From contig CAXBIQ010000006.1 of assembly GCA_963975935.1 (NCBI GenBank), positions 145,930-209,929 on the forward strand: a stretch of 64,000 nucleotides of DNA, read 5' to 3'. Below, piece by piece: positions 1 to 7,515 of the stretch. The translations under genes were made by a program, and so were the position numbers. The first letter of the stretch is position 1; the number at the start of each line of letters is the position of its first letter. This DNA comes from Planktosalinus sp963975935. GTDB lineage: Bacteria > Bacteroidota > Bacteroidia > Flavobacteriales > Flavobacteriaceae. The notes beneath the pieces are model-generated. The model was given only the letters and a program-made list of their open reading frames with translations, did not search any database and was not told the origin of the DNA.

Positions 1-1
1 T

Positions 2-787
2 CCGTTGATTCAGTATATTGTGATTGCTTTTATGTTTTTGGCAGGCACCAATTTTGTATTGAGTTACTTTGTCTTCAAAGGGAAGTTTAGTGAAATATTA
101 CGGGATGAAGAGTTCAGGTTGTATGGGATTTTCATTCTGGTTTTTTCTGCTTTAGTGGCCGGGATTATTTATTTTCAGGGAGATTTATTAGTTTCTGTAA
201 TTTCACACCCCATGGTTTTTGGAGAGGCTGAAACAGCAGTGAGGCTTGCTTTTTTTCAGGTTATTGCCATCATTACAACTACGGGTTTTGTAGTGTATGA
301 CTATACTGCCATCACTCCATTTATGACCATGTTCTTTTTTGGTTTGATGTTTTTGGGAGGTTCAGCCCGTTCCACTTCTGGAGGGATGAAAATAGTGCGG
401 CATTTGATTATTATTAAAAACGGTATTTTAGAATTTAAACGCTCTTTTCACACCAATGCTATCCTGCCTGTGCGTTACAATCAAAGAGCTATTCCCCAAT
501 CAATTGTTTTTAACGTTACAGCCTTTTTTATTCTTTATATTTTAACTTTTATCATTGGGGTATCAGTTTTTGCCTCACTGGGACTGGATTTTCAAACAGC
601 TTTGGGTAGTTCTGCATCCATGCTGGGAAATGTGGGCCCTGCAATAGGTGCTGTGGGTCCTGTTAATAATTTTGATATTTTACCTGATATTGGCAAATGG
701 TGGTCATCATTCTTGATGCTTGTTGGAAGGCTGGAGTTGTTTACTGTACTTATTTTACTCACTCCTTTCTTTTGGAGGAATCGTTAA
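2..787 (+). CDS. TrkH-family potassium uptake protein, C-terminal part (5' truncated by window)
   Basis: This is the membrane subunit of a Trk-type K+ uptake system. The reading frame is open to the left edge, so the first in-frame TTG at position 5 is not taken as the start; about 260 residues of a family usually near 480-500 residues are present. Two of the four P-loop filter segments are visible: ITTTGFVVYDY (about residue 90) and LGNVGPAIGAVGP (about residue 206), each followed by a membrane helix. The SARSTSGGMKIVR segment between them is also typical. The cytoplasmic TrkA partner would be expected upstream, outside the window. The gene converges on purT with 46 bases between them. Confidence 0.93.
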   Translation, partial: PLIQYIVIAFMFLAGTNFVLSYFVFKGKFSEILRDEEFRLYGIFILVFSALVAGIIYFQGDLLVSVISHPMVFGEAETAVRLAFFQVIAIITTTGFVVYDYTAITPFMTMFFFGLMFLGGSARSTSGGMKIVRHLIIIKNGILEFKRSFHTNAILPVRYNQRAIPQSIVFNVTAFFILYILTFIIGVSVFASLGLDFQTALGSSASMLGNVGPAIGAVGPVNNFDILPDIGKWWSSFLMLVGRLELFTVLILLTPFFWRNR

Positions 788-833
788 TATTCAGAGTTTT
801 TTTCATCCCGCATCCATCAACCAGCATCTAACA

Positions 834-2012
834 TCATTTCACTTTTACCAAACCGGATAAATCTTTTGCCCTTTGCGTAACCTCCTCGATGGATGTACCT
901 ACTTTATCAAAAGTCAAAACCACACCCATTCTGCGATAGGGTCTGGAGGTGGGTTTTCCAAAAATCCTAAAATCACTTTTAGGTTCTGAAGCAATTTTTT
1001 CGATTCCTTCAAGTTCAGGATTATCTGAATGCTTACCTGCAAGGATTACAGCACTTGCGCCATATCTTTCCAGGGTTATTTCTGAAACGGGAAGCCCTAA
1101 AACAGCACGTAAATGCAATTCAAACTCATTGAAATTCTGGGTTCCTGCAAGGGTGACCATGCCGGTATCATGCGGTCTGGGGGAGAGTTCAGAAAAATAA
1201 ACCCCGTCATCGCCCACAAAAAACTCGACGCCCCAAATACCTGATCCGCCAAGGGCTTCTGTTACTGCTTTTGCCATCTTTTTGGCTGCTTCCAAATGTG
1301 TATTTTCCATTGGGGCCGGTTGCCAGCTTTCCTGATAATCACCGCGTTCCTGACGGTGTCCTATTGGGGGGCAGAAAAGAGTGTTGCCGTTGTTTTGGGT
1401 AAGAGTGAGAAGCGTGATTTCATAGTTAAATTCAACAAAAGCTTCTACAATGACTTCTACCACATCACCACGGGAGCCTTCAATAGCAAAGTTCCATGCT
1501 TGACTTATTTGGTCAGTGAGCGGAGTCGAACTGTCGGTTTTGATGGTGCTTTGCCCTTTGCCGCTGGAAGACATAAGGGGTTTTACAACACAAGGCATGC
1601 CCACTTCGGCCACACCTTTGCGTAAGCTTTCCTCAGAGTCAGCATAGCGATAGTTGGCAGTTTTTAGACCCAGTTCTTTGGCAGCCAGATTGCGAATGGC
1701 TTTCCGGTTCATGGTGAAGTTTGCCGCTTTCGCGGAAGGAATCACAGTATAGCCTTGATTTTCATAATCGTAAAAACGCTCGGTGCGAATGGCTTCAATT
1801 TCAGGGACAATAAAATCAGGTTTGTGTTTGGAAACTATTGCATCCAGAGCATTTCCATCAAGCATATTGATGACTTCAAACCCATTTGCAACCTGCATCG
1901 CCGGGGCATTTTCATAGCTGTCAACCGCAATAACTGTTTGACCCATGCGTTGTGCCGCAATGGTAAATTCTTTACCGAGTTCCCCGGAACCGAGAAGTAA
2001 AATTTTAGACAT
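834..2012 (-). CDS. purT: Formate-dependent phosphoribosylglycinamide formyltransferase (GAR transformylase 2)
   Basis: PurT makes formyl-GAR from GAR, formate and ATP in the third step of purine synthesis, replacing the folate-dependent PurN. It is 392 residues, the normal length. The N-terminus shows GSGELGKE (residues 8-15), then EIEAIRTERF near 72. The ATP-grasp domain has VVKPLMSSSGKGQS near 142 and a metal-binding ELSPRPHDTGMVTL near 272. It lies 12 bases downstream of the aminotransferase gene on the same strand and is probably co-transcribed with it. Assignment is by many family motifs, so confidence is high. Confidence 0.96.
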   Translation of the reverse strand: MSKILLLGSGELGKEFTIAAQRMGQTVIAVDSYENAPAMQVANGFEVINMLDGNALDAIVSKHKPDFIVPEIEAIRTERFYDYENQGYTVIPSAKAANFTMNRKAIRNLAAKELGLKTANYRYADSEESLRKGVAEVGMPCVVKPLMSSSGKGQSTIKTDSSTPLTDQISQAWNFAIEGSRGDVVEVIVEAFVEFNYEITLLTLTQNNGNTLFCPPIGHRQERGDYQESWQPAPMENTHLEAAKKMAKAVTEALGGSGIWGVEFFVGDDGVYFSELSPRPHDTGMVTLAGTQNFNEFELHLRAVLGLPVSEITLERYGASAVILAGKHSDNPELEGIEKIASEPKSDFRIFGKPTSRPYRRMGVVLTFDKVGTSIEEVTQRAKDLSGLVKVK

Positions 2013-2024
2013 TATTAGTACAGG

Positions 2025-3215
2025 TTAAGAAGTCAAAACTTGTTTTATCCTTTTTAATGCTTCCTTAATTTCATTTTCTGAAGCAGCATACGAAATGCGA
2101 ATGCAGTTAGGATCTCCAAACGACTCCCCGGAGACAGTTGCTACCAAAGCTTTTTCCAGCAAGAGCATAGAAAAATCTTCAGCTGTGTTTATTTTTATGC
2201 CGTGGATGGTTTTTCCAAAAAAAGAAGACACATCTGGAAATACATAAAAGGCCCCTTCAGGAGCATTGTTTTTTAAACCGGGTATTTCGGTAAGCAAATC
2301 CAGCACCAGTTTTCTCCTTTCTTTAAAGGCGTCAACCATATACTTGATACTATCTGGTGATGCTTCCAGAGCGGCAATGGTTGCCATTTGAGCAATGGCA
2401 TTGGCACCGCTGGTGATTTGGCCCTGCATTTTATTGCACGCTCGTGCAACCCAGGAGGGAGCACCAATGTATCCTATGCGCCAGCCCGTCATGGCAAATG
2501 CTTTTGAGACACCATTTACTACAATGGTCCTTTCATACATATCTTCAAATTGTGCCATGGAAAAGTGCCCGTCCCCAAAATTGATATGCTCATATATTTC
2601 ATCAGAAACCACATAGATATTGGGGTATTTTTGTAAAACATCAGCCAGTGCACGCAGTTCTTCTTTGCTGTAAACAGAGCCGCTGGGGTTGCAGGGCGAA
2701 CTGTACATAATCAGTTTTGTTTTGGGCGTGATGGCAGCTTCCAGTTGTTGTGGCGTGATTTTAAAATTGGTATCAATGGTAGTGGGAATTTCCACAGGTA
2801 CACCTTCTGCAAGTTTTACAAGGTCGCTGTAACTCACCCAGTATGGGGCGGGGAGGATGACCTCGTCACCGCTGTTGAGCATGACCATCACAATATTGGC
2901 AAGCGACTGTTTTGCGCCTGTAGATACCACGATTTGTGAGGGCTCATATGTGAGGTTGTTATCTCTTTTGAATTTGGTAATGACCGCTTTTTTGAGTTCG
3001 GCATAGCCGTCAACCGGTGGATATGCATGCACATTATCATTAACAGCTTGTATGGCAGCATCTTTTATAAAGTCAGGGATGTTAAAATCAGGTTCGCCCA
3101 AACTGAGCCCAATGATGTCTTTTCCTTCATTTTTTAATTCCCTCGCTTTTGCTGCCATTGCCAATGTGGCAGAGGTAGCCATATTGTTGACCCTGTCTGA
3201 TAAATGTTGCTTCAT
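2025..3215 (-). CDS. PLP-dependent aminotransferase, aspartate aminotransferase class I (Ib-like)
   Basis: A fold-type I aminotransferase of 396 residues, most like bacterial type Ib aspartate aminotransferases that exchange amino groups between aspartate and 2-oxoglutarate. Visible signatures are the N-terminal SLGEPDF, YPPVDGYAELK, VSTGAKQSLANIV, the aromatic PAPYWVSY that stacks on the cofactor, SSPCNPSG, SDEIYEH, and the PLP lysine in VSKAFAMTGWRIGY (about residue 233). The C-terminal substrate-binding arginine is in CIRISYA. Exact substrate cannot be read from sequence; related enzymes also act on prephenate or other amino acids. It sits between the desaturase gene (23 bases upstream) and purT. 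Confidence 0.92.
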   Translation of the reverse strand: MKQHLSDRVNNMATSATLAMAAKARELKNEGKDIIGLSLGEPDFNIPDFIKDAAIQAVNDNVHAYPPVDGYAELKKAVITKFKRDNNLTYEPSQIVVSTGAKQSLANIVMVMLNSGDEVILPAPYWVSYSDLVKLAEGVPVEIPTTIDTNFKITPQQLEAAITPKTKLIMYSSPCNPSGSVYSKEELRALADVLQKYPNIYVVSDEIYEHINFGDGHFSMAQFEDMYERTIVVNGVSKAFAMTGWRIGYIGAPSWVARACNKMQGQITSGANAIAQMATIAALEASPDSIKYMVDAFKERRKLVLDLLTEIPGLKNNAPEGAFYVFPDVSSFFGKTIHGIKINTAEDFSMLLLEKALVATVSGESFGDPNCIRISYAASENEIKEALKRIKQVLTS

Positions 3216-3238
3216 AAAGTACTCTTGCTTTGCTTAAG

Positions 3239-4339
3239 TTATGCGCTTAAAGCCGGTTTTGTCCCCATCTCTTTTAAATGACTGAAATGTGATACAATGG
3301 CTTTGCGGGTTGTTTTGTATTCATGATAAGGCAAATCAAACTCTCGGGCCGTTTCCTTCACTATTTTTGAAATCTTGGTATAATGCACATGGCTTATGTT
3401 TGGAAAAATATGATGTTCTACCTGATGGTTCAAACCTCCGGTATACCAATTTACAATTTTGTTTTTAGTGGCAAAATTTACTGTGGTGTACAATTGGTGG
3501 ATTGCCCAGGTGTTCTTCATGGTTCCGGTCTCATCAGGAAGTGGCATTTGTGCGTCTTTAACCATATGCGCCAATTGAAAGACAACACTTAGGATAACGC
3601 CGGCTACATAGTGCATCACAAAAAAGCCAATAAGTACTTTCCACCAGGCGATGGAGAGGATAAGCATTGGGATTACAATCCAGATTGCGATATAGATTAT
3701 TTTTGAAACGACGACGATGCTCCATTGCTTAACAGGATTTGGAAACTCACCATAAGAGAGTTTTCTTTTCAGATAATCGCGGGTTTGTTTAAAATCTGTC
3801 GTTAAAGCCCAGTTGAAGGTCAAAAGGCCATAAAGCAAAACAGAATACAAATGCTGGTATTTGTGAAATCGTTTCCATTCTGAATGTTTGCTGAAACGCA
3901 TAATGCGTCCGGCTTCCATATCTTCATCGTGCCCGTGAATATTTGTATATGTATGGTGCAACACATTGTGTTGTACTTGCCAGTTGTATACATTTCCGGC
4001 AAGGATATATATAGTACTTCCCATAAATTTATTGACCCATTTTTTTGATGAATATGAGCCGTGGTTTCCGTCGTGCATCACATTCATGCCCACACCGGCC
4101 ATACCCACTCCCATCACTATAGTAAGAAGAAGTTGTGCCCATCCGGGAATATTGAGTGTTAATAATAAAAAATAAGGGGTAAGAAAAAGTGCAAACATGG
4201 CAAGAGTCTTCAGATGAAGCTTCCAGTTACCGGTTTTTTTAAGGTTTTTTTCTTTGAAATATTCGTTTACCCTGGAGTTAAGCGTTTTGAAAAAATTTGC
4301 GGGATCTTTTCTGGAGAAACGGATTGAGGATGTATTCAT
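3239..4339 (-). CDS. Membrane fatty acid desaturase (acyl-lipid/front-end type)
   Basis: An integral membrane di-iron desaturase of 366 residues that would put a double bond in an acyl chain. The three histidine boxes are all present: HDGNHGSY (about residue 89), HNVLHHTYTN (about 124) and HQVEHHIFP (about 303). The last box begins with HQVEHH, the form found in DesA3-like and front-end desaturases. Hydrophobic helices lie near residues 47-90 and 190-245. There is no N-terminal cytochrome b5 domain. It heads a minus-strand set with the aminotransferase and purT; a TATATTTG box lies 45 bases before the start. The position of desaturation cannot be deduced. Confidence 0.93.
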   Translation of the reverse strand: MNTSSIRFSRKDPANFFKTLNSRVNEYFKEKNLKKTGNWKLHLKTLAMFALFLTPYFLLLTLNIPGWAQLLLTIVMGVGMAGVGMNVMHDGNHGSYSSKKWVNKFMGSTIYILAGNVYNWQVQHNVLHHTYTNIHGHDEDMEAGRIMRFSKHSEWKRFHKYQHLYSVLLYGLLTFNWALTTDFKQTRDYLKRKLSYGEFPNPVKQWSIVVVSKIIYIAIWIVIPMLILSIAWWKVLIGFFVMHYVAGVILSVVFQLAHMVKDAQMPLPDETGTMKNTWAIHQLYTTVNFATKNKIVNWYTGGLNHQVEHHIFPNISHVHYTKISKIVKETAREFDLPYHEYKTTRKAIVSHFSHLKEMGTKPALSA

Positions 4340-4383
4340 TTTTAATTTTTAAGTAATAAGTATTTTGTAAAAATAACAAAAAA

Positions 4384-4391
4384 CAAATATA
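4384..4391 (-). promoter_or_regulatory. -7 promoter box (TATATTTG) for the desaturase gene
   Basis: Read on the minus strand this is TATATTTG, an exact match to the Bacteroidota -7 consensus TAnnTTTG, inside an AT-rich divergent intergenic region. I see no clear -33 TTG at the expected spacing, so this rests on the -7 box and position only. Confidence 0.5.
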
Positions 4392-4445
4392 ATTAATATT
4401 CGGTGTGTTCTTTATATTAAAGGGATAATTAACAAGTTAAATGTT

Positions 4446-4453
4446 TATTTTTG
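4446..4453 (+). promoter_or_regulatory. -7 promoter box (TATTTTTG) for rsmG
   Basis: TATTTTTG matches TAnnTTTG and ends 17 bases before the rsmG ATG, giving a very short leader. It is divergent from the desaturase promoter about 55 bases away. Confidence 0.5.
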
Positions 4454-4470
4454 TGAACATTTTATAAAAC

Positions 4471-5103
4471 ATGAAGCTGATAACTAAGTATTTTCCGGAA
4501 ATTACTCAAGAGCAACACAATCAATTTATTATGTTGCAAGAGTTGTACCACGATTGGAATTTGAAAATTAATGTGGTTTCCCGAAAAGATATCGATGAAC
4601 TTTATTTGCGTCATGTGTTGCATTCTTTGGCCATTGCCAAAGTCCAAAAATTTAAACCGGAAGCTTCCATTCTTGATGTAGGAACAGGTGGCGGTTTTCC
4701 CGGAATCCCACTTGCGATTTTATTTCCGGAGACGCAATTCCATTTAGTAGATTCGATTGGAAAAAAAATAAAAGTTGTTGATGAGGTTGTAATGGGTTTG
4801 GGTTTGAAAAATGTAAAAACCTCAAACGACCGTGTGGAAAATATCAAAGGTGAATATGATTTTATTGTGAGCAGGGCTGTGGCTGCAATGCCCACTTTTG
4901 TTCACTGGATAGAAGGTAAAATCGCAAAGAAAAGCATTCACGAGCTTCAAAATGGTATCCTTTATCTAAAGGGGGGCGATTTAGTCGAAGAGCTACAAGA
5001 TTTTCCGAAAGCAGAAATATTTGAGCTTTCTGATTATTTTGAGGAGGATTTTTACGAAACCAAAAAAGTGGTCTATCTACCTCTTAAGTATCGCAAAAAG
5101 TAA
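4471..5103 (+). CDS. rsmG: 16S rRNA (guanine527-N7)-methyltransferase
   Basis: RsmG (GidB) methylates G527 of 16S rRNA with S-adenosylmethionine. The 210-residue protein has normal family length. The SAM-binding motif I is LDVGTGGGFPGIPLAI near residue 68, preceded by RKDIDELYLRHVLHSLA, the typical N-terminal family segment, and followed by the SRAVA motif near 134. It stands alone on the plus strand, ending 2 bases before the convergent acyl-CoA-binding protein gene. In other bacteria, loss of rsmG gives low-level streptomycin resistance. Confidence 0.96.
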   Translation: MKLITKYFPEITQEQHNQFIMLQELYHDWNLKINVVSRKDIDELYLRHVLHSLAIAKVQKFKPEASILDVGTGGGFPGIPLAILFPETQFHLVDSIGKKIKVVDEVVMGLGLKNVKTSNDRVENIKGEYDFIVSRAVAAMPTFVHWIEGKIAKKSIHELQNGILYLKGGDLVEELQDFPKAEIFELSDYFEEDFYETKKVVYLPLKYRKK

Positions 5104-5105
5104 TG

Positions 5106-5372
5106 TTATTTTCGGTATAAAAAATATGTATTTACGGCATCAATATAAGCTTGTTTGGCCTCCGGTTCAGTCATGCCCCTCACCTGAAAAAGTGCATTTG
5201 CTTTAAAAGCGTTTATTAATGGCTTTTTGCTGTTGGGGTCATCTTCATTGTTATTTGCTTTTTTATAGTAGGCATAAAGACGCAAGAGTAAGTCTGCCGG
5301 AAAAGGTTCTAAATGATTGTTGACCTTATCAACTGCTTCTTGAAACGCCATGTCAAGTTCTTCAGGGTTCAT
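5106..5372 (-). CDS. Acyl-CoA-binding protein (ACBP) family
   Basis: A small soluble protein of 88 residues resembling eukaryotic-type ACBP, which binds long-chain acyl-CoA esters in the cytoplasm. The family pattern is visible: FQEAVDKVNNHL, then LLLRLYAYYKKANN, then KANALFQVRGMTEPEAKQAY and IDAVNTYF. I start it at the ATG at 5372, which overlaps the psd stop by 11 bases, rather than at a start nine codons upstream that would lie deeper inside psd; the shorter form begins MNPEELDMAF as ACBPs do. Its place at the end of the cdsA-psd cluster fits a role in supplying or buffering acyl-CoA for lipid synthesis, which is inference. Confidence 0.85.
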   Translation of the reverse strand: MNPEELDMAFQEAVDKVNNHLEPFPADLLLRLYAYYKKANNNEDDPNSKKPLINAFKANALFQVRGMTEPEAKQAYIDAVNTYFLYRK

Positions 5373-6021
5373 TTTTTTGAGCAAGTATGGTAATACCACC
5401 TTTTACTTTTTGGTTTAATTTTACATTAATTTTGGTGTCTAAAGGCAAAAAAACATCTACCCTGGAACCAAACTTTATAAAACCGCTGTCACTTCCCTGA
5501 GTGACTTCTTCTCCCTCCACAGCATAATTTACAATGCGTTTTGCAAGAGCTCCCGCAATTTGCCTGTAAAGCACATCACCAAAGGAATTATTGTTTACAA
5601 CCACGGTTGTGCGTTCATTTTCTTCTGAGGATTTTGGGTGCCAGGCAACCATATATTTACCTGGGTGATATTTTGAATAAACAACTTTTCCGCTCACGGG
5701 GTGTCGCGTTACATGAACATTGACCGGTGACATAAAGACTGAGATTTGGATCCTTTTTTCGTTAAAGTATTCTTTTTCAAAAACTTCTTCTATCACAACC
5801 ACTTTTCCGTCTACGGGAGAAAGAACGTTATTTTCATTGATAGTTACCTCTCTTTTAGGGTTTCTGAAAAACTGCAGTATTAAAAGAAAAAAGATAATGA
5901 GGATTGATACCATCAATTTTTTGAGAAATTCATTTTCCAAAAAAAAGTGGGCTGCCAATGTAATTACAATAAGAATTGCCAGGCAGGTATAAATGATTTT
6001 TTGTCCTTCTTTATGAAACAT
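5362..6021 (-). CDS. psd: Phosphatidylserine decarboxylase proenzyme (short, archaeal/Bacteroidota type)
   Basis: Psd converts phosphatidylserine to phosphatidylethanolamine at the inner membrane. The 219-residue protein is the short PSD-A type. Two hydrophobic helices occupy residues about 8-48, followed by LSPVDGKVVVIEEVF and FMSPVNVHVTRHPVSG (about residue 97). The self-cleavage serine lies in IKFGSRVDVFLP near residue 187, where cleavage before Ser would leave the pyruvoyl group. Its start overlaps the end of cdsA by 11 bases and its end overlaps ACBP, showing tight coupling in one transcript. Confidence 0.96.
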   Translation of the reverse strand: MFHKEGQKIIYTCLAILIVITLAAHFFLENEFLKKLMVSILIIFFLLILQFFRNPKREVTINENNVLSPVDGKVVVIEEVFEKEYFNEKRIQISVFMSPVNVHVTRHPVSGKVVYSKYHPGKYMVAWHPKSSEENERTTVVVNNNSFGDVLYRQIAGALAKRIVNYAVEGEEVTQGSDSGFIKFGSRVDVFLPLDTKINVKLNQKVKGGITILAQKNEP

Positions 6022-6814
6022 ATTGAGCGATTAAAAAGTAAGCATAAACAAATGGGCTTGTATAAATTATACTGTCAAGCCTGTCATAGAGGCCGCCGTG
6101 TCCCGGCATTAGTTTTCCACTGTCTTTGACACCCGCTTGTCTTTTGAATTTTGATTGAACAAGGTCTCCCACAGTTCCCAAGACGCTGGTCAAAATGGCC
6201 AGACCCACCCAAAATACTGGGTTAAAAATAGTAAGATATTTAAAAATAAAAAAACCGGCAATACAAGAAGCAAGTAATCCGCCCAGAAAACCTTCAACTG
6301 TTTTTTTGGGTGAAATGCGCTCGAGAAGTTTATGTTTTCCAAAATTTTTTCCCACTAAATAAGCAAAAGTGTCATTGGTCCAGATGAGTATAAAAACAGC
6401 AACAATGGCCATAGGTTGAAATACTACATCATAAAAAGGAATGAGGAGGATAAAGACAAAACCACTTATAATATAGAGTATTGAAACGGCATACTTCTTT
6501 TTTTCAAACATGGGTATTTTGCTTACCCAAAGCAAATCTTTTAAAAGAAAGAGGTTTAAAAAACCGGTTAAAATCAAAAGAAGCTTGGTGGCATAAAAAT
6601 CAAACTTTAAGTATGAAAAAAGATATACAAACCCTATAAAGACAATATAAAGGACTACTGATTTTAAACGAATTAATTTTAAAAACTCGTGCAAACACAC
6701 AAGGCCCAGAAGGAGGAATAAGACTTGAAAGGCTGTTTGAGAAGCAAACATTGAAATAACGAGTATCGAGACATAGATTAATCCCGACAGGGCTCTTACA
6801 AAAAGTTCCTTCAT
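6011..6814 (-). CDS. cdsA: Phosphatidate cytidylyltransferase (CDP-diglyceride synthase)
   Basis: CdsA makes CDP-diacylglycerol from phosphatidic acid and CTP at the inner membrane. The 267-residue protein has about seven to eight hydrophobic helices. The family signature is present near the C-terminus: GDLVQSKFKRQAGVKDSGK followed by PGHGGLYDRLDS, and the earlier SPKKTVEGFLGG near residue 168. It starts 1 base after the LUD gene stop and overlaps psd by 11 bases. With psd and ACBP it forms a lipid-synthesis run downstream of ftsH. Confidence 0.96.
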   Translation of the reverse strand: MKELFVRALSGLIYVSILVISMFASQTAFQVLFLLLGLVCLHEFLKLIRLKSVVLYIVFIGFVYLFSYLKFDFYATKLLLILTGFLNLFLLKDLLWVSKIPMFEKKKYAVSILYIISGFVFILLIPFYDVVFQPMAIVAVFILIWTNDTFAYLVGKNFGKHKLLERISPKKTVEGFLGGLLASCIAGFFIFKYLTIFNPVFWVGLAILTSVLGTVGDLVQSKFKRQAGVKDSGKLMPGHGGLYDRLDSIIYTSPFVYAYFLIAQYVS

Positions 6815-6815
6815 A

Positions 6816-7412
6816 TTATAAGTCTTCCAAGAGCAGCAAATATAAGTTTTTTGAACTACTTCCGTAAGTCATAAAATCATTTTCTTTTTTACTTTCAAAG
6901 TTCTTGATGGTAGTAATATTTGTAGGAATGGTTTTTTTGTTGGCACTTTTTATTTTTCTTAAACCTTCTCCAATGGTATCTACCAACTGACTTGTAGTTG
7001 CAAAAATGATAAAATTATCGGGCAATTCTTTGAGTTTTTTCTCTTTAATCTGATTTGAAGAAATTAAAATAGCACCGGCGTCTGCTACAAGAGATTCACA
7101 CTGTGAAAAGAAAAATGCAGCGCCTGGGTCCTCGCCATATTCGAGATTGAATGAATTGAATTTTGACTTCAGGTTTGAATTTGAGCAATAAACCTTTTTT
7201 TCATACCAGTCGTTTTCAAGCAGTATATTATCAAAGGCTTCATAAAGTTCATCATAGTTTTCGCAATAGAGAAACTTCCCTCCATTTTTTCTAAAGTTGT
7301 AAGTAAATTTTTCATCAGTGGGAAGTGGTGTTTCCGGCAGATATTTACTTCTTTCTTCTTTGGGGGACTGTTTATCTTTAGCTTTTTTAAATAACTTTTT
7401 AAACAAACTCAT
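6816..7412 (-). CDS. LUD-domain (LutC/YkgG-like) protein
   Basis: A 198-residue protein with a LUD fold like LutC, a subunit of the lactate utilisation complex. It has a lysine-rich N-terminus, then a LUD core from about residue 60, with SQCESLVADAGAILISSNQ (about 104-122) and LPDNFIIFATTSQLVDTIGEGL. No LutA or LutB partner is nearby, so a role in lactate oxidation is not supported here. It lies between ftsH and cdsA, touching cdsA with a 1-base gap, so it is probably co-expressed with membrane-protein turnover and lipid genes. Function is unknown to me beyond the fold. Confidence 0.8.
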   Translation of the reverse strand: MSLFKKLFKKAKDKQSPKEERSKYLPETPLPTDEKFTYNFRKNGGKFLYCENYDELYEAFDNILLENDWYEKKVYCSNSNLKSKFNSFNLEYGEDPGAAFFFSQCESLVADAGAILISSNQIKEKKLKELPDNFIIFATTSQLVDTIGEGLRKIKSANKKTIPTNITTIKNFESKKENDFMTYGSSSKNLYLLLLEDL

Positions 7413-7515
7413 TTATAGCATTTTGAGGTGTTATTTATCAAGGTTGCACCAAATATAGAAAAATCTTATCCTAAAAGCGAATTAAGCCGTAGAATATTCT
7501 CTTAAGCAGTAAAAA

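Noticed and set aside
949..2000. Plus-strand frames within purT
   Set aside because: They are antisense shadows of a complete purT gene and have no signal or domain.
6816..7412. Lactate utilisation (LutABC) locus
   Set aside because: Only the LUD/LutC-like part is found, without LutA or LutB.
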